A stretch of DNA of 32,316 bases from contig CAISIU010000008.1 in NCBI GenBank assembly GCA_903885505.1, positions 1 to 32,316 on the forward strand. The letters run 5' to 3'. This DNA is from an uncultured Actinomycetes bacterium. GTDB lineage: Bacteria > Actinomycetota > Acidimicrobiia > Acidimicrobiales > RAAP-2. Shown here one piece after another: positions 23,592 through 32,316 of this stretch. The translations under genes were made by a program, and so were the position numbers. A model generated the notes under the pieces. That model was not told the DNA's origin and made no database searches. It saw only the letters and a list, made by a program, of their open reading frames with translations. Within the stretch, counting starts at the first letter, position 1. Each line of letters starts with the position of its first letter.

Positions 23592-23601
23592 TCTTTATAC
23601 T
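23572..23601 (+). promoter_or_regulatory. dnaK operon promoter
   Basis: TTGATA (-35, 23572-23577) and TATACT (-10, 23596-23601) are 18 bases apart. This is the best housekeeping-type promoter in the window. The -35 box lies inside the left arm of the HAIR-like repeat, so HspR binding should block RNA polymerase. A small CGGGA/TCCCG hairpin (23618-23630) lies in the leader. Confidence 0.75.
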
Positions 23602-23659
23602 GAGCTCATACCACCGACGGGAAAGTCCCGACGGCGGCTCAATTCAAGGAGTTATCACT

Positions 23660-25480
23660 ATGGCCAAGGCAGTCGGTATCGACCTCGGCACGACGAACTC
23701 GGTGGTCTCGGTTCTCGAGGCTGGAGAGCCCGTCGTCATTCCTAACGCCGAAGGCGCTCGCACGACGCCCTCGGTCGTGGGCTTCTCGAAGACCGGCGAA
23801 GTGCTCGTCGGTGAAGTGGCCAAGCGTCAGGCAATCACCAACCCCGAGCGCACCATTCGTTCGGTCAAGCGCCACATGGGCACTAACTGGACCATCGACA
23901 TTGATGGCACCAAGTACACCCCGCAGGAGATCTCCGCCCGCGTGCTGATGAAGCTGAAGCGTGACGCCGAGGCGTACCTCGGTGAAGCCGTGACCCAGGC
24001 CGTCATCACCGTTCCCGCGTACTTCGACGACGCGCAGCGCACCGCCACTAAGGAAGCCGGCCAGATCGCCGGCCTCGAAGTTCTTCGTATCGTGAACGAG
24101 CCCACTGCGGCCGCCCTCGCCTACGGCCTCGACAAGGGCCCGGCCGAGCAGACCATCTTGGTCTTCGACCTCGGTGGCGGCACCTTTGACGTCTCCGTTC
24201 TCGAAATCGCCGACGGCGTCTTCGAAGTGAAGTCCACCGCGGGTGACACCCACCTCGGTGGTGACGACTGGGACGACGCGGTCATGAACTGGCTGGTGAA
24301 GTCCTTCAAGGACACCGAAGGCGTGGACCTCATGGCCGACAAGATGGCTATTCAGCGACTCAAGGAAGCCGCCGAGAAGGCCAAGATTGAACTGTCGTCA
24401 CTGCAAGAGACGCACGTCAACCTTCCCTTCATTACCGCGACCAACGAAGGTCCCAAGCACCTCGACCTCAAGCTCACGCGCGCCAAGTTCAATGAACTGA
24501 CCGCCGAGCTGGTCGAGCGTTGCCGCAAGCCCTTTGACTCGGCGATCAAGGATGCCGGACTCACCATCGACAAGATTGACCACGTCATCATGGTGGGCGG
24601 ATCGACGCGTATTCCTGCGGTGCAAGAGCTCGTGCAGCGTCTTACCGGCAAGGAGCCGAACAAGACAGTGAACCCCGACGAAGTCGTGGCCATCGGCGCG
24701 GCCGTCCAGGCGGGCGTGCTCAAGGGCGACGTCAAGGACATCTTGCTCCTCGACGTGACGCCGCTGTCGCTCGGTATTGAGACCAAGGGTGGCGTGATGA
24801 CCAAGCTCATCGAGCGCAACACCACCATCCCCACGAAGAAGACCCAGGTCTTCACCACGGCGGATGACAACCAGCCCTCGGTGGAAGTGCACGTGCTGCA
24901 GGGTGAGCGCGAAATGGCCGCCTACAACAAGACCCTCGGCAAGTTCCAGCTCGTCGGCATCCCGCCGGCGCCCCGTGGCGTGCCGCAGATCGAAGTGACC
25001 TTCGACATCGACGCCAACGGCATCGTGCACGTTTCCGCCAAGGACACCGCCTCGGGCAGCACGCAGAGCATGACCATCACCGGTGGCTCTACCTTGTCGA
25101 AGGACGACATCGACCGCATGGTGCGCGACGCCGAAGCTCACGAGGCCGAGGACAAGGCTCGCCGCGAAGAGGCCGAAGTTCGCAACCAGGCCGACTCGCT
25201 GGTGTACCAGACCGAGAAGTTGCTCAAGGAGCAGGCGGAGAACCTGCAGGGCAGCGAAAAGGACGACGTGGAGCGCGAGCTCGCCGCCGTCACGTCTGCT
25301 CTCGAGGGCAGCGACATCGAGGCCATTAAGTCGGCCACCGAGAAGCTCGTCACCGTCAGCCAGACCTTCGGTCAGCGCCTGTACGAAGAGGCCGCCAAGA
25401 ACCAGCAGGCCGCGGGTGGATCTGAGACGGCCGCGGACGATGACCACATCGTCGACGCCGAGATTGTGGACGAGCAGTGA
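23660..25480 (+). CDS. dnaK: Hsp70 chaperone DnaK
   Basis: This 606-residue ATP-driven chaperone binds exposed hydrophobic peptides and works with DnaJ and GrpE. The ATPase motifs GIDLGTTNS (near residue 7), [12 protein letters not shown] and [12 protein letters not shown] are intact, followed by the linker [17 protein letters not shown] type region and substrate-binding domain. The C-terminus ends in the acidic tail DAEIVDEQ. A ribosome binding site (AAGGAG) lies 8 bases before the ATG. It is the first gene of the heat-shock operon, under the HAIR-controlled promoter. Its stop overlaps the GTG of grpE by four bases. Confidence 0.98.
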   Translation: MAKAVGIDLGTTNSVVSVLEAGEPVVIPNAEGARTTPSVVGFSKTGEVLVGEVAKRQAITNPERTIRSVKRHMGTNWTIDIDGTKYTPQEISARVLMKLKRDAEAYLGEAVTQAVITVPAYFDDAQRTATKEAGQIAGLEVLRIVNEPTAAALAYGLDKGPAEQTILVFDLGGGTFDVSVLEIADGVFEVKSTAGDTHLGGDDWDDAVMNWLVKSFKDTEGVDLMADKMAIQRLKEAAEKAKIELSSLQETHVNLPFITATNEGPKHLDLKLTRAKFNELTAELVERCRKPFDSAIKDAGLTIDKIDHVIMVGGSTRIPAVQELVQRLTGKEPNKTVNPDEVVAIGAAVQAGVLKGDVKDILLLDVTPLSLGIETKGGVMTKLIERNTTIPTKKTQVFTTADDNQPSVEVHVLQGEREMAAYNKTLGKFQLVGIPPAPRGVPQIEVTFDIDANGIVHVSAKDTASGSTQSMTITGGSTLSKDDIDRMVRDAEAHEAEDKARREEAEVRNQADSLVYQTEKLLKEQAENLQGSEKDDVERELAAVTSALEGSDIEAIKSATEKLVTVSQTFGQRLYEEAAKNQQAAGGSETAADDDHIVDAEIVDEQ

Positions 25481-26016
25481 GCGACGTTAACGAACCGGTG
25501 AACCCGGCCGAGGAGCCCGACGACATCGTCGCGCAAGCCGAAGCCGTGCTCGATGAAGCGGGTAGCGACCCACGTAGTGCCGTCGAGCGTGAGCGTGATG
25601 ATCTTCGCGACATGCTGCAGCGCCTTCAGGCCGACTTCGAGAACTACAAGAAGCGCGTTGTTCGTGACAGTGCCGACACGATTGCTCGTGGCGTCGCCAG
25701 CTTGGTCAACAAGCTGCTGCCGGTGCTCGATGCTCTCGACCTCGCCCAAGCTCACTTCACCACCGCCAGCGCCGAGGAACTCGACACGGTGGAGGCGAAG
25801 GCCTTGGTGCAGGCACGCGCGCTCTTGCTCGACACCTTGTCCAAAGACGGTCTCGAGCGCATTGACGAGGTCGGTGCGCCCTTTGACCCACAGATTCACG
25901 AAGCCGTCGCCCATGTCGACGGTGAGGGCGAGCAGGTGATCGATGATGTCATGCGAGCGGGATACCGCTGGAAGGGCGCCGTCGTTCGACCGGCCATGGT
26001 GAGGGTGCGGGGCTAA
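25477..26016 (+). CDS. grpE: Nucleotide exchange factor GrpE
   Basis: This 179-residue protein releases ADP from DnaK. After an acidic, disordered N-terminus comes a long helix (about 35-75: [24 protein letters not shown]), which forms the dimer stalk. The C-terminal beta-domain that contacts DnaK follows ([31 protein letters not shown]). The start GTG overlaps the dnaK stop (GTGA). The dnaJ ATG follows its stop codon directly. Confidence 0.95.
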   Translation: MSDVNEPVNPAEEPDDIVAQAEAVLDEAGSDPRSAVERERDDLRDMLQRLQADFENYKKRVVRDSADTIARGVASLVNKLLPVLDALDLAQAHFTTASAEELDTVEAKALVQARALLLDTLSKDGLERIDEVGAPFDPQIHEAVAHVDGEGEQVIDDVMRAGYRWKGAVVRPAMVRVRG

Positions 26017-27096
26017 ATGGCCGAGCGCGAATGGTTCGACACTGATTACTACCAAGTCCTGGGCGTGACGTCGTCCGCCACGGACAAGGAGATCACGCGC
26101 GCCTATCGCCAGCTGGCCAAGGAGAACCACCCCGACACCAATCCGGGCAAGGAAGAGACCTTTAAGAAGATCTCCGCCGCCTACGACGTTCTCGGCGATG
26201 CCGAGAAGCGCAAGGAATACGACGAGGTTCGTCGCATGGGTCCCGCGGCCGCCGGCTTTGGCGGCGGTGGGTTCCCCGGCGGTCCCGGTGGCTTTAACAC
26301 CGGAGACTTCGGTGATCTCGGTGACATTTTCTCCGGCCTCTTCGGGGGGCGTCGCCAACGCGCCCAGCGGGGGCAAGATCTCGAGACCAATTTGCACTTG
26401 TCGTTTCGCGACGCGGTGATGGGCGTCGAGACGCAGGTTCACCTCCCGAGCGAGAAGGCCTGCGCGACCTGTCACGCCACGGGAGTAGCTCCCGGCACCT
26501 CGGTGACTACCTGTGAGCGCTGCCAGGGTCGTGGCGTGCTCGCGGATGATCAGGGGCCCTTCTCGTTGTCCTCCGTGTGCCCCTCGTGCAGCGGTCGCGG
26601 CGGCCGCATCGAACGACCCTGTCCCACCTGTCATGGCACGGGCCGCGAACTCTCGCAGCGGTCGGTCAAAGTGCGCATTCCCGCGGGTGTCGAGGATGAC
26701 AAGCGCATCGTGCTCAAGGGCAAGGGTGCTCCGGGCAGCAATGGCGGTCCCGCGGGCAATTTGTATGTCAACGTGCACGTCGCTCCCGATGCCACCTTCG
26801 CTCGTCGTGGGCGTCACCTCACCACCACGGTGCGCGTGAGCTTTCCGGACGCAGTGCTGGGTACCACGGTGGACGTTCCCACTCTGGACGAGCCCGTCAC
26901 GGTGAAGGTGCCGGCCGGTACTCAGCCGGGAACCACGCTGCGCGTGCGTGGCCGCGGGGTCCCCGCGGCGGCAAAGCATCCCCTCGGTGATTTGCTCGTC
27001 ACGGTGGGTATCGATGTCCCGCGAGAAGTCACTGGTGAACAGCGCCGATTGATTGAAAAACTTCGCAGTGCCTTCGGAGAGAAGAGTGCGTCATGA
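26017..27096 (+). CDS. dnaJ: Hsp40 co-chaperone DnaJ
   Basis: This 359-residue class I J-protein has a J domain with HPD at 38-40, and a Gly/Phe region (GFGGGGFPGGPGGFNTGDFGD). Its zinc domain has four CxxCxGxG-type repeats (CATCHATG, CERCQGRG, CPSCSGRG, CPTCHGTG). C-terminal substrate-binding domains follow. It delivers clients to DnaK and stimulates its ATPase. The ATG directly abuts the grpE stop, and its own stop overlaps the hspR start (ATGA). Confidence 0.97.
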   Translation: MAEREWFDTDYYQVLGVTSSATDKEITRAYRQLAKENHPDTNPGKEETFKKISAAYDVLGDAEKRKEYDEVRRMGPAAAGFGGGGFPGGPGGFNTGDFGDLGDIFSGLFGGRRQRAQRGQDLETNLHLSFRDAVMGVETQVHLPSEKACATCHATGVAPGTSVTTCERCQGRGVLADDQGPFSLSSVCPSCSGRGGRIERPCPTCHGTGRELSQRSVKVRIPAGVEDDKRIVLKGKGAPGSNGGPAGNLYVNVHVAPDATFARRGRHLTTTVRVSFPDAVLGTTVDVPTLDEPVTVKVPAGTQPGTTLRVRGRGVPAAAKHPLGDLLVTVGIDVPREVTGEQRRLIEKLRSAFGEKSAS

Positions 27097-27476
27097 ACGA
27101 GAACACCCGTGCCATTTACGTCATCTCCGTCGCCGCACAGTTAGCGGGCGTTCATCCCCAAACTCTGCGCAACTACGAACGCAGCGGTCTGCTCGATCCC
27201 TCGCGCACCAGCGGAGGTTCTCGTCGATTTTCTAACGAGGACCTCACACGTCTTCGGCGCATTCAAGAATTAACGGAGGCGGGCTGCAATCTCGAGGGTG
27301 TGCGGCGTATCTTGCAGTTAGAGGCCGAACTGGCTCGCACTCGCGAGCAAGTCGCGGAGCTTCAGCGAGAGGTGCAGACCGTGGCAGCTGAGACCACCAA
27401 GCAGTTCCGGCGAGATCTCGTGCCCGTGCAGAACACGATGGCCATCTTCGTCAATCGTATTAATCCCCGGAGGTAA
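27093..27476 (+). CDS. hspR: Heat-shock repressor HspR (MerR family)
   Basis: This 127-residue repressor has an N-terminal MerR winged helix ([37 protein letters not shown], about 11-47) and a coiled-coil dimerisation helix (about 78-105). In actinobacteria HspR binds HAIR sites with DnaK as co-repressor, so free DnaK shuts the operon down. A HAIR-like site lies at 23571-23591. The ATG overlaps the dnaJ stop. Its stop codon lies within the ribosome binding site region of clpB (GGAGGTAA). Confidence 0.94.
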   Translation: MNENTRAIYVISVAAQLAGVHPQTLRNYERSGLLDPSRTSGGSRRFSNEDLTRLRRIQELTEAGCNLEGVRRILQLEAELARTREQVAELQREVQTVAAETTKQFRRDLVPVQNTMAIFVNRINPRR

Positions 27477-27481
27477 TTCGC

Positions 27482-29971
27482 ATGGCACTCAATCCGCAAA
27501 AATGGACAACCAAGTTGCGGGAGGCCTTCAGCGAAGCCAACACCGCTGCCGCGAGCGCGGGTAATCCTTACATTTCACCCGAGCACATTTTGCTGGCCGC
27601 AATTTCGCAAGAGGGTGGCGTGGCACGACCCCTCGTGGCGGCCACGGGCATAGATCCGCTGTCCGTGGTGGCTCGACTGACGGACGCCATTTCACGCCAA
27701 CCGCGCGCAACGGGCGGGGCGGAGCCGGGACTCTCGCCCGAAGCGCGTCGCGCCATGGAGACGGCCGACGCTCTTCGCAGCGATCTCGGTGATGATTTTC
27801 TCTCGGTTGATCACGTCGTGGTGGCCCTCGCGGAGCTTGTGGGCACCGATCGCGAAAAGCTACTCACTGCCCTGCGTCAGGTGCGTGGCAGTCAGCGCAT
27901 TACGACCGAAGACCCCGAGGGCACCTTTCAATCCCTCGAAAAGTATGGACGTGACCTCACGCAGGTTGCCCGCGCGGGCAAGCTCGACCCCGTCATTGGT
28001 CGCGACGACGAGATTCGTCGCGTCATTCAGGTGCTGTCTCGTCGCACCAAGAACAATCCCGTGCTCATCGGTGAACCGGGCGTCGGGAAGACCGCGATTG
28101 TGGAAGGTCTCGCCCAGCGCATCGTGGAGGGTGATGTTCCAGAATCACTTCGTGATCGCCGCGTGATTGCCCTTGACCTCGCATCAATGGTGGCGGGCGC
28201 CAAGTACCGCGGTGAGTTTGAAGAACGCCTGAAGGCCGTGCTGAAGGAGATTCAAGACTCGAACGGTGAGGTGATCACCTTCATCGATGAACTGCACACC
28301 ATTGTGGGTGCGGGAGCCTCCGAAGGTGCCATGGACGCCGGCAACATGATCAAGCCGCTGCTAGCGCGCGGTGAGCTTCGCCTCATTGGGGCCACGACCT
28401 TGGACGAGTACCGCCAGTACATCGAGAAGGACGCGGCCCTCGAGCGACGCTTCCAACAAGTATTCGTCGGTGAGCCCTCGGTGGAAGACACCATTGCCAT
28501 CCTCCGCGGGCTCAAAGAAAAGTACGAAGTGCACCACGGTGTTCGCATTCAGGACGCGGCTCTCGTGGCGGCAGCCACGATGAGTCACCGTTACGTCCCC
28601 AATCGCTTCTTGCCCGATAAGGCCATCGATTTGATCGATGAAGCCGGTTCTCGCCTGCGCATTGAGATTGACTCCATGCCGACCGAGCTCGACATCGTGC
28701 TGCGCCGTATTCGTCAATTGGAAATTCAGCGCGTGGCCCTCGCCAAGGAGACTGATGAGGCGTCCATCGAGAATCTCGCGAAGCTCGATGAAGAGCTCGC
28801 CAATCAGCGCGAGCAGGGTGACGCGCTGGCGGCTCGCTGGCAGGGCGAAAAAAACGTCATTGACCGCATTCGCAGCGCGAAGCTCGAATTAGAAGAGCGG
28901 CGGGTGGAGGCCGAGCGTCTCGAACGAGATGGCGATCTCACTGGCGCCTCCGCGCTGCGCTACGGCACCATTCCCGAACTCGACCGCACGGTCGCCAGTG
29001 CCACCGAGGAACTCGCCGTCCTGCAAGCGAGTGGCGCCTTCCTCAAAGAAGAGGTCGATGCGGAAGACGTCGCCGAGGTGGTGAGTCGCTGGACGGGTGT
29101 TCCCGTCTCCAAGTTGTTAGAGGGCGAGCGCGACAAGTTACTGCGCATGGAAGAGCTGCTGCACTCGCGAGTGGTGGGTCAAGACGAGGCGGTAACCGCG
29201 GTGGCGAATGCCATTCGCCGCTCGCGTGCCGGACTCGGTGATTCGGGTCGGCCCATTGGATCGTTCCTCTTTCTCGGCCCGACGGGTGTGGGCAAGACCG
29301 AGCTCGCTCGCGCTCTGGCCGAATATCTCTTTGATGACGAGCACGCCATGATTCGCATCGACATGAGCGAATACATGGAAAAGCACGCCGTGAGTCGTCT
29401 CGTCGGCGCCCCTCCGGGCTACGTCGGCTACGAAGAGGGCGGACAACTCACCGAAGCGGTGCGTCGCCGGCCCTACTCGGTGATCTTGCTCGACGAGATG
29501 GAAAAGGCGCACCCCGACGTCTACAACCTGCTGCTCCAAGTGCTCGATGACGGTCGCCTCACCGATGGCCAGGGCCGCACGGTGGACTTCACCAACACCG
29601 TCTTCATCATGACCAGTAACTTGCCCGGTGAGCCGTCGGACTTCTTCCGGCCCGAATTCATCAACCGCATCGACGACATCATCCGCTTCCGCTCGCTGGA
29701 TGAAAAGGACTTGTCGGTCATCGTCGGGATCCAGTTGCAGCGTTTGCGACAGCGCCTCGCCGAAAGGCGTCTCAGCCTGGACGTCAGTGCGGACGCGATG
29801 GCGCAAGTCGCTCGCGACGGGTACGAACCGGCCTTCGGTGCGCGCCCCTTGAAGCGCGTCATTCAGCGGCAAATTGAGGACCCCATCGCGCTGGCCATCC
29901 TGCAGGGGGTCTACCGAGATGGGGACACGATTCACGTGGATGCGGTGGAGAATCACCTGACTTTTTCCTAA
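27482..29971 (+). CDS. clpB: Disaggregase ClpB, with a shortened loop in the second AAA+ domain
   Basis: This 829-residue hexameric disaggregase works with DnaK to recover aggregated proteins. It has an N-domain (1-145), then AAA-1 with Walker A GEPGVGKT (197-204), then the coiled-coil middle domain (about 390-515). AAA-2 follows with Walker A GPTGVGKT (599-606) and the pore motif GYVGYEEGG. Family length is usually about 850-870. Between the sensor-1 strand IMTSN and the arginine-finger motif FRPEFINR only LPGEPSDF remains (714-721), whereas E. coli ClpB has about 20 more residues there. All catalytic motifs are intact, so it should be active. GGAGG lies 8 bases before the ATG, and the gene is 5 bases after hspR, as the last gene of the operon. 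Confidence 0.96.
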   Translation: MALNPQKWTTKLREAFSEANTAAASAGNPYISPEHILLAAISQEGGVARPLVAATGIDPLSVVARLTDAISRQPRATGGAEPGLSPEARRAMETADALRSDLGDDFLSVDHVVVALAELVGTDREKLLTALRQVRGSQRITTEDPEGTFQSLEKYGRDLTQVARAGKLDPVIGRDDEIRRVIQVLSRRTKNNPVLIGEPGVGKTAIVEGLAQRIVEGDVPESLRDRRVIALDLASMVAGAKYRGEFEERLKAVLKEIQDSNGEVITFIDELHTIVGAGASEGAMDAGNMIKPLLARGELRLIGATTLDEYRQYIEKDAALERRFQQVFVGEPSVEDTIAILRGLKEKYEVHHGVRIQDAALVAAATMSHRYVPNRFLPDKAIDLIDEAGSRLRIEIDSMPTELDIVLRRIRQLEIQRVALAKETDEASIENLAKLDEELANQREQGDALAARWQGEKNVIDRIRSAKLELEERRVEAERLERDGDLTGASALRYGTIPELDRTVASATEELAVLQASGAFLKEEVDAEDVAEVVSRWTGVPVSKLLEGERDKLLRMEELLHSRVVGQDEAVTAVANAIRRSRAGLGDSGRPIGSFLFLGPTGVGKTELARALAEYLFDDEHAMIRIDMSEYMEKHAVSRLVGAPPGYVGYEEGGQLTEAVRRRPYSVILLDEMEKAHPDVYNLLLQVLDDGRLTDGQGRTVDFTNTVFIMTSNLPGEPSDFFRPEFINRIDDIIRFRSLDEKDLSVIVGIQLQRLRQRLAERRLSLDVSADAMAQVARDGYEPAFGARPLKRVIQRQIEDPIALAILQGVYRDGDTIHVDAVENHLTFS

Positions 29972-29977
29972 GCGAAC

Positions 29978-29983
29978 TACTGT
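29978..29983 (+). promoter_or_regulatory. -10 box of a leaderless transcript (GT-C-like gene)
   Basis: TACTGT ends 6 bases before ATG 29990, only 6 bases after the clpB stop codon. It gives this gene a promoter separate from the heat-shock operon. Confidence 0.4.
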
Positions 29984-29989
29984 GACGCC

Positions 29990-31279
29990 ATGACGTCGCC
30001 ACGTTTCGTGACTCGCCTCGCCTCGCTGAGCTACGGCCGCGCCCTCGCCCTCATCACCTTTCTCGCTTTTGTTTGGCGCGAGATTTACGTGACCTTGGAA
30101 TTACCCATGCGCAAGGTGACGGATGAGTTTTGGTACATCATGCAGGCGCATCGCTTCTTTGGGGCGCATGCGTGGACCTGTGTCAATTGCTACGCCCCCG
30201 CACCCACTGCATCACACGGACCACTGACTTCCACATTGATGGCGCCGGTGGCGTGGCTCTTTCCGAACGCCATGCCGTCTCTACGTTTTGTCATCCCTTT
30301 TGTCGGTGCGGCCACGGTGGTGGGTGTGGCGACCTTGGCGAAGCGCGTGCATTCGCCACGTGCCGGCTTAATCGCGGCCACCTTGGCCGCCCTCTATCCC
30401 GGTCTGTGGATCCGTGACGGCCTCGTCGTTTCCGAACCCTTCGCCATGTGCGCGTTGGCATGGTTACTGGCGTCGCTCATCAGCTGGTGGCAGCGCCCGT
30501 CGTATGGATGGGCGGTGGCGGTCGGACTGTGCGCCGGTGCTATCGCACTGACCCGTTCCGAGTTGTTGCTGTGGGCCCTCCTGGCCATCCTCATCGCCTG
30601 GCGAGGCACTCGTCAATGGCGTCTGGTGACCCAGGTGTTGTTGATGGTGGGTCTCATTGTGGTGTCGATTTCACCATGGATTGCGTATAACAACGGACGC
30701 TTCTCAAAGCCCGTCTACCTCTCGACAAATCTCGGCATGACGTTGGCGGGGGCAAACTGTCATCTGACCTATTACGACGGGCGATTTATGGGTTATGACG
30801 CCTGGGCCTGCGCCTTGGCAGCGGAGAACTCGGTGGCCGCCATTCCCGACGAGTCAGTGAAGTCCAGCGTGATGACTCACGAAGCGACGACATATATTTC
30901 CGCACACTTGTCCCGACTGCCGATCGTCATTGTGGGACGCGAATTGTGGCTCTTCGGGCTGTATCGCCCGAATGCCGTCGTCGGCATTTCTCAGCTGGCG
31001 AGCCAGCCGAAATGGGCGACATGGCTACAAGCCGCAGGTGCGTGGGTTCTCTACCCGATTTTCCTCGTGGTGATGTGGAAGCGTCGACGACTCGCCGATG
31101 TCACCTCACGACTCTTTGCGCGCATCACCGTGATGACTCTTGCCTTCGCTCTTTTCTTGGCGGCCGCTTTCGTGGGCCACTGGCGCTATCGACTAGGCCT
31201 CGACGTGGTCGCTCTCGTCACCGTGGCCTTATGGCTCGCCGACCGCTCACGCGGTGGTGAACAGGCGACTTCGCTCTAA
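29990..31279 (+). CDS. Polytopic membrane protein, GT-C glycosyltransferase-like
   Basis: This 429-residue protein has about ten hydrophobic helices. After helix 1 the first outer loop contains an acidic pair in KVTDEFWYIMQAHRF, the position of the catalytic acidic residue in PMT/ArnT-type GT-C enzymes. A large extracytoplasmic stretch (about 245-315, with CHLTYYDGRFMGYDAWAC) follows helix 8. Such enzymes move sugars from polyprenyl-phosphate carriers to envelope acceptors. Similarity here is at the level of topology and this motif, so the call is tentative. It lies 18 bases after clpB but has a leaderless-type promoter, and purA follows. Confidence 0.6.
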   Translation: MTSPRFVTRLASLSYGRALALITFLAFVWREIYVTLELPMRKVTDEFWYIMQAHRFFGAHAWTCVNCYAPAPTASHGPLTSTLMAPVAWLFPNAMPSLRFVIPFVGAATVVGVATLAKRVHSPRAGLIAATLAALYPGLWIRDGLVVSEPFAMCALAWLLASLISWWQRPSYGWAVAVGLCAGAIALTRSELLLWALLAILIAWRGTRQWRLVTQVLLMVGLIVVSISPWIAYNNGRFSKPVYLSTNLGMTLAGANCHLTYYDGRFMGYDAWACALAAENSVAAIPDESVKSSVMTHEATTYISAHLSRLPIVIVGRELWLFGLYRPNAVVGISQLASQPKWATWLQAAGAWVLYPIFLVVMWKRRRLADVTSRLFARITVMTLAFALFLAAAFVGHWRYRLGLDVVALVTVALWLADRSRGGEQATSL

Positions 31280-31335
31280 GAATCGTTGAAAAGTCAGACC
31301 TTCTGCCGTCTTACCAGTCCACGGCATCCATCATT

Positions 31336-31341
31336 TAGACT
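31336..31341 (+). promoter_or_regulatory. Possible -10 box of purA
   Basis: TAGACT would start transcription at about 31348, the first base of the purA palindrome. The best -35 candidate, TTACCA (31311-31316), is 19 bases away, so the promoter is weakly supported. Confidence 0.35.
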
Positions 31342-31347
31342 TCCACG

Positions 31348-31363
31348 GGAGTAGGCCTACTCC
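31348..31363. promoter_or_regulatory. 16-bp perfect palindrome in the purA leader
   Basis: GGAGTAGGCCTACTCC is its own reverse complement. It lies 17 bases before the purA start. It may be an operator, or in RNA a 6-bp stem with a GGCC loop at the 5' end of the transcript. Confidence 0.5.
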
Positions 31364-31380
31364 GGAAAGCGTGGGTTCTC

Positions 31381-32316
31381 ATGCCAGCAACCGTGGTTGT
31401 CGGAACGCAGTGGGGTGACGAAGGTAAGGGCAAGTTGACCGACCTTCTGGCCGGTGAAAGCGATTTTGTCGTTCGCTATCAGGGTGGGCACAACGCGGGT
31501 CACCGCATCGTCGTCAAGGGTGAAACCTTCGCCTTGCAGCTCGTTCCCTCCGGAATCTTGTACCCGCACGTCACTCCCGTCATTGGTAACGGCGTGGTGG
31601 TGGACCCGGCCGTACTGATCCAAGAACTCGATGGCCTCATTGCCAAGGGCGTGGATGTGTCCAAGCTCATCGTCTCGGGCAACGCGCACCTCATCATGCC
31701 GTATCACCAAGAACTTGACCGAGTAACCGAGCGTTACCTCGGCAAGAACGCCTTGGGTACGACCAAGCGTGGCATTGGACCGGCGTACGCCGACAAAGCC
31801 AGCCGCGTCGGTCTGCGCGTGCAGGACTTGCTCGACCCGAAGATTTTCCGCGAAAAGCTCGACATGGTGCTGGCGGAAAAGAACCCCCTCCTGACTCGCG
31901 TCTACAACCGCATGCCCATGGACGCCCGCGCCATTTCGGCTCGCTACCTGGACGAGTTCGCCGCTCGCCTCACGCCCATGATTGCCGACACGGTCGGCAT
32001 CTTGCACGACGCTCTCGACGAGGGTAAGAAGCTGCTGCTCGAAGGGGCGCAGGCGACCTTCCTCGACCTCGATCACGGCACCTATCCCTTCGTAACGAGT
32101 TCGAACCCGGTCGCCGGTGGTGCGGCGGTGGGCTCGGGGCTCGGACCGCACGATCTCACTCGCATCTCGGGAGTTGCGAAGGCGTACATCACCCGCGTGG
32201 GCGCCGGTCCCTTCCCCACGGAACTGACCGATGACCTCGGTGAAACCTTGGTCGACCGTGGCCACGAATTTGGAACCAACACCGGCCGTCGCCGTCGCGT
32301 GGGATGGTTCGACGCG
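31381..32316 (+). CDS. purA: Adenylosuccinate synthetase (3' partial)
   Basis: The first 312 residues of an enzyme usually about 430 long are present, and the frame is open at the window end. PurA joins aspartate to IMP with GTP in the first step towards [14 protein letters not shown] (8-18) is the phosphate loop with catalytic Asp13. GGHNAGH ends in catalytic His41. [14 protein letters not shown] is the family signature, and the last residues [14 protein letters not shown] are part of the GTP-binding region. The ribosome binding site is poor (GGAAAG, more than 10 bases from the ATG). The start is nevertheless clear from the protein N-terminus. A palindrome lies just upstream. Confidence 0.96.
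   Translation, partial: MPATVVVGTQWGDEGKGKLTDLLAGESDFVVRYQGGHNAGHRIVVKGETFALQLVPSGILYPHVTPVIGNGVVVDPAVLIQELDGLIAKGVDVSKLIVSGNAHLIMPYHQELDRVTERYLGKNALGTTKRGIGPAYADKASRVGLRVQDLLDPKIFREKLDMVLAEKNPLLTRVYNRMPMDARAISARYLDEFAARLTPMIADTVGILHDALDEGKKLLLEGAQATFLDLDHGTYPFVTSSNPVAGGAAVGSGLGPHDLTRISGVAKAYITRVGAGPFPTELTDDLGETLVDRGHEFGTNTGRRRRVGWFDA

Noticed and set aside
23618-23630. Small CGGGA/TCCCG hairpin in the dnaK leader
   Set aside because: A five-base stem with a three-base loop is too weak to call a thermosensor, and it does not cover the ribosome binding site.
24398-25447. 349-codon minus-strand frame opposite dnaK
   Set aside because: Antisense shadow of dnaK. An old idea of glutamate dehydrogenase-like genes opposite dnaK does not help here, since no such motif is seen.
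25372-26979. Long open frame on the minus strand opposite dnaK end, grpE and most of dnaJ
   Set aside because: It mirrors highly conserved genes in GC-rich DNA, has no recognisable domain, and its composition (rich in His, Arg and Gly) is typical of an antisense shadow.

Overview
The window looks like a chromosomal core-gene segment of a GC-rich actinobacterium (Actinomycetota). The evidence is a dnaK-grpE-dnaJ-hspR cluster with a HAIR-like HspR operator, a Dcd of the bifunctional mycobacterial type, a multidomain Fe-S reductase of the Rv0338c type, a WHG-type TetR regulator, MMPL and DUF1003 proteins, and many starts that look leaderless. The overall gene mix would suit Acidimicrobiia, but the class assignment is inference. 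There are no mobile elements, phage genes or CRISPR arrays, and coding density is very high. No gap without a gene exceeds about 220 bases.

Layout. 1-2738: end of a 2-oxoacid dehydrogenase E2 gene with its terminator, then two coupled genes for secreted SGNH-fold proteins. 2735-6228: a peroxiredoxin (Bcp), an NAD(P)-binding epimerase-like protein with a divergent TetR regulator and two identical palindromes between them, an OmpR-type response regulator without a kinase beside it, and a small four-helix membrane protein. 6229-12344: an APC amino-acid permease, the tldD-tldE protease pair, a DUF1003 membrane protein and a membrane desaturase. 12361-13717: tRNA-Gly(CCC), a small secreted protein and dcd. 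13738-15847: the membrane Fe-S oxidoreductase, closed by a strong terminator. 16024-20117: a polyamine-type ABC transporter (potA-potD-potB-potC) whose binding protein carries a Tat signal. 20114-23491: gpmA, an MMPL transporter and a small secreted protein. 23571-29971: the heat-shock operon dnaK-grpE-dnaJ-hspR-clpB. 29990-32316: a GT-C-like membrane protein and the first three quarters of purA.

How it works together. The heat-shock operon is self-contained: HspR, encoded fourth, should bind the inverted repeat over the -35 box of dnaK, and all five cistrons overlap or abut. The pot genes likewise overlap from one end to the other. The TetR regulator probably controls itself and the epimerase-like gene through the twin palindromes.

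The most striking pattern is not a gene. At eleven starts a -10-like hexamer (TANNNT or CATRCT) lies exactly 6 or 7 bases before the start codon, with no usable ribosome binding site, as expected for leaderless mRNAs. Several start choices here rest on it. I did not find a clearly new multi-gene system. The best leads are the leaderless signature, the TetR operator pair, the variant HAIR element, a long inverted repeat in the response-regulator leader, a shortened loop in ClpB, and the secreted SGNH pair.
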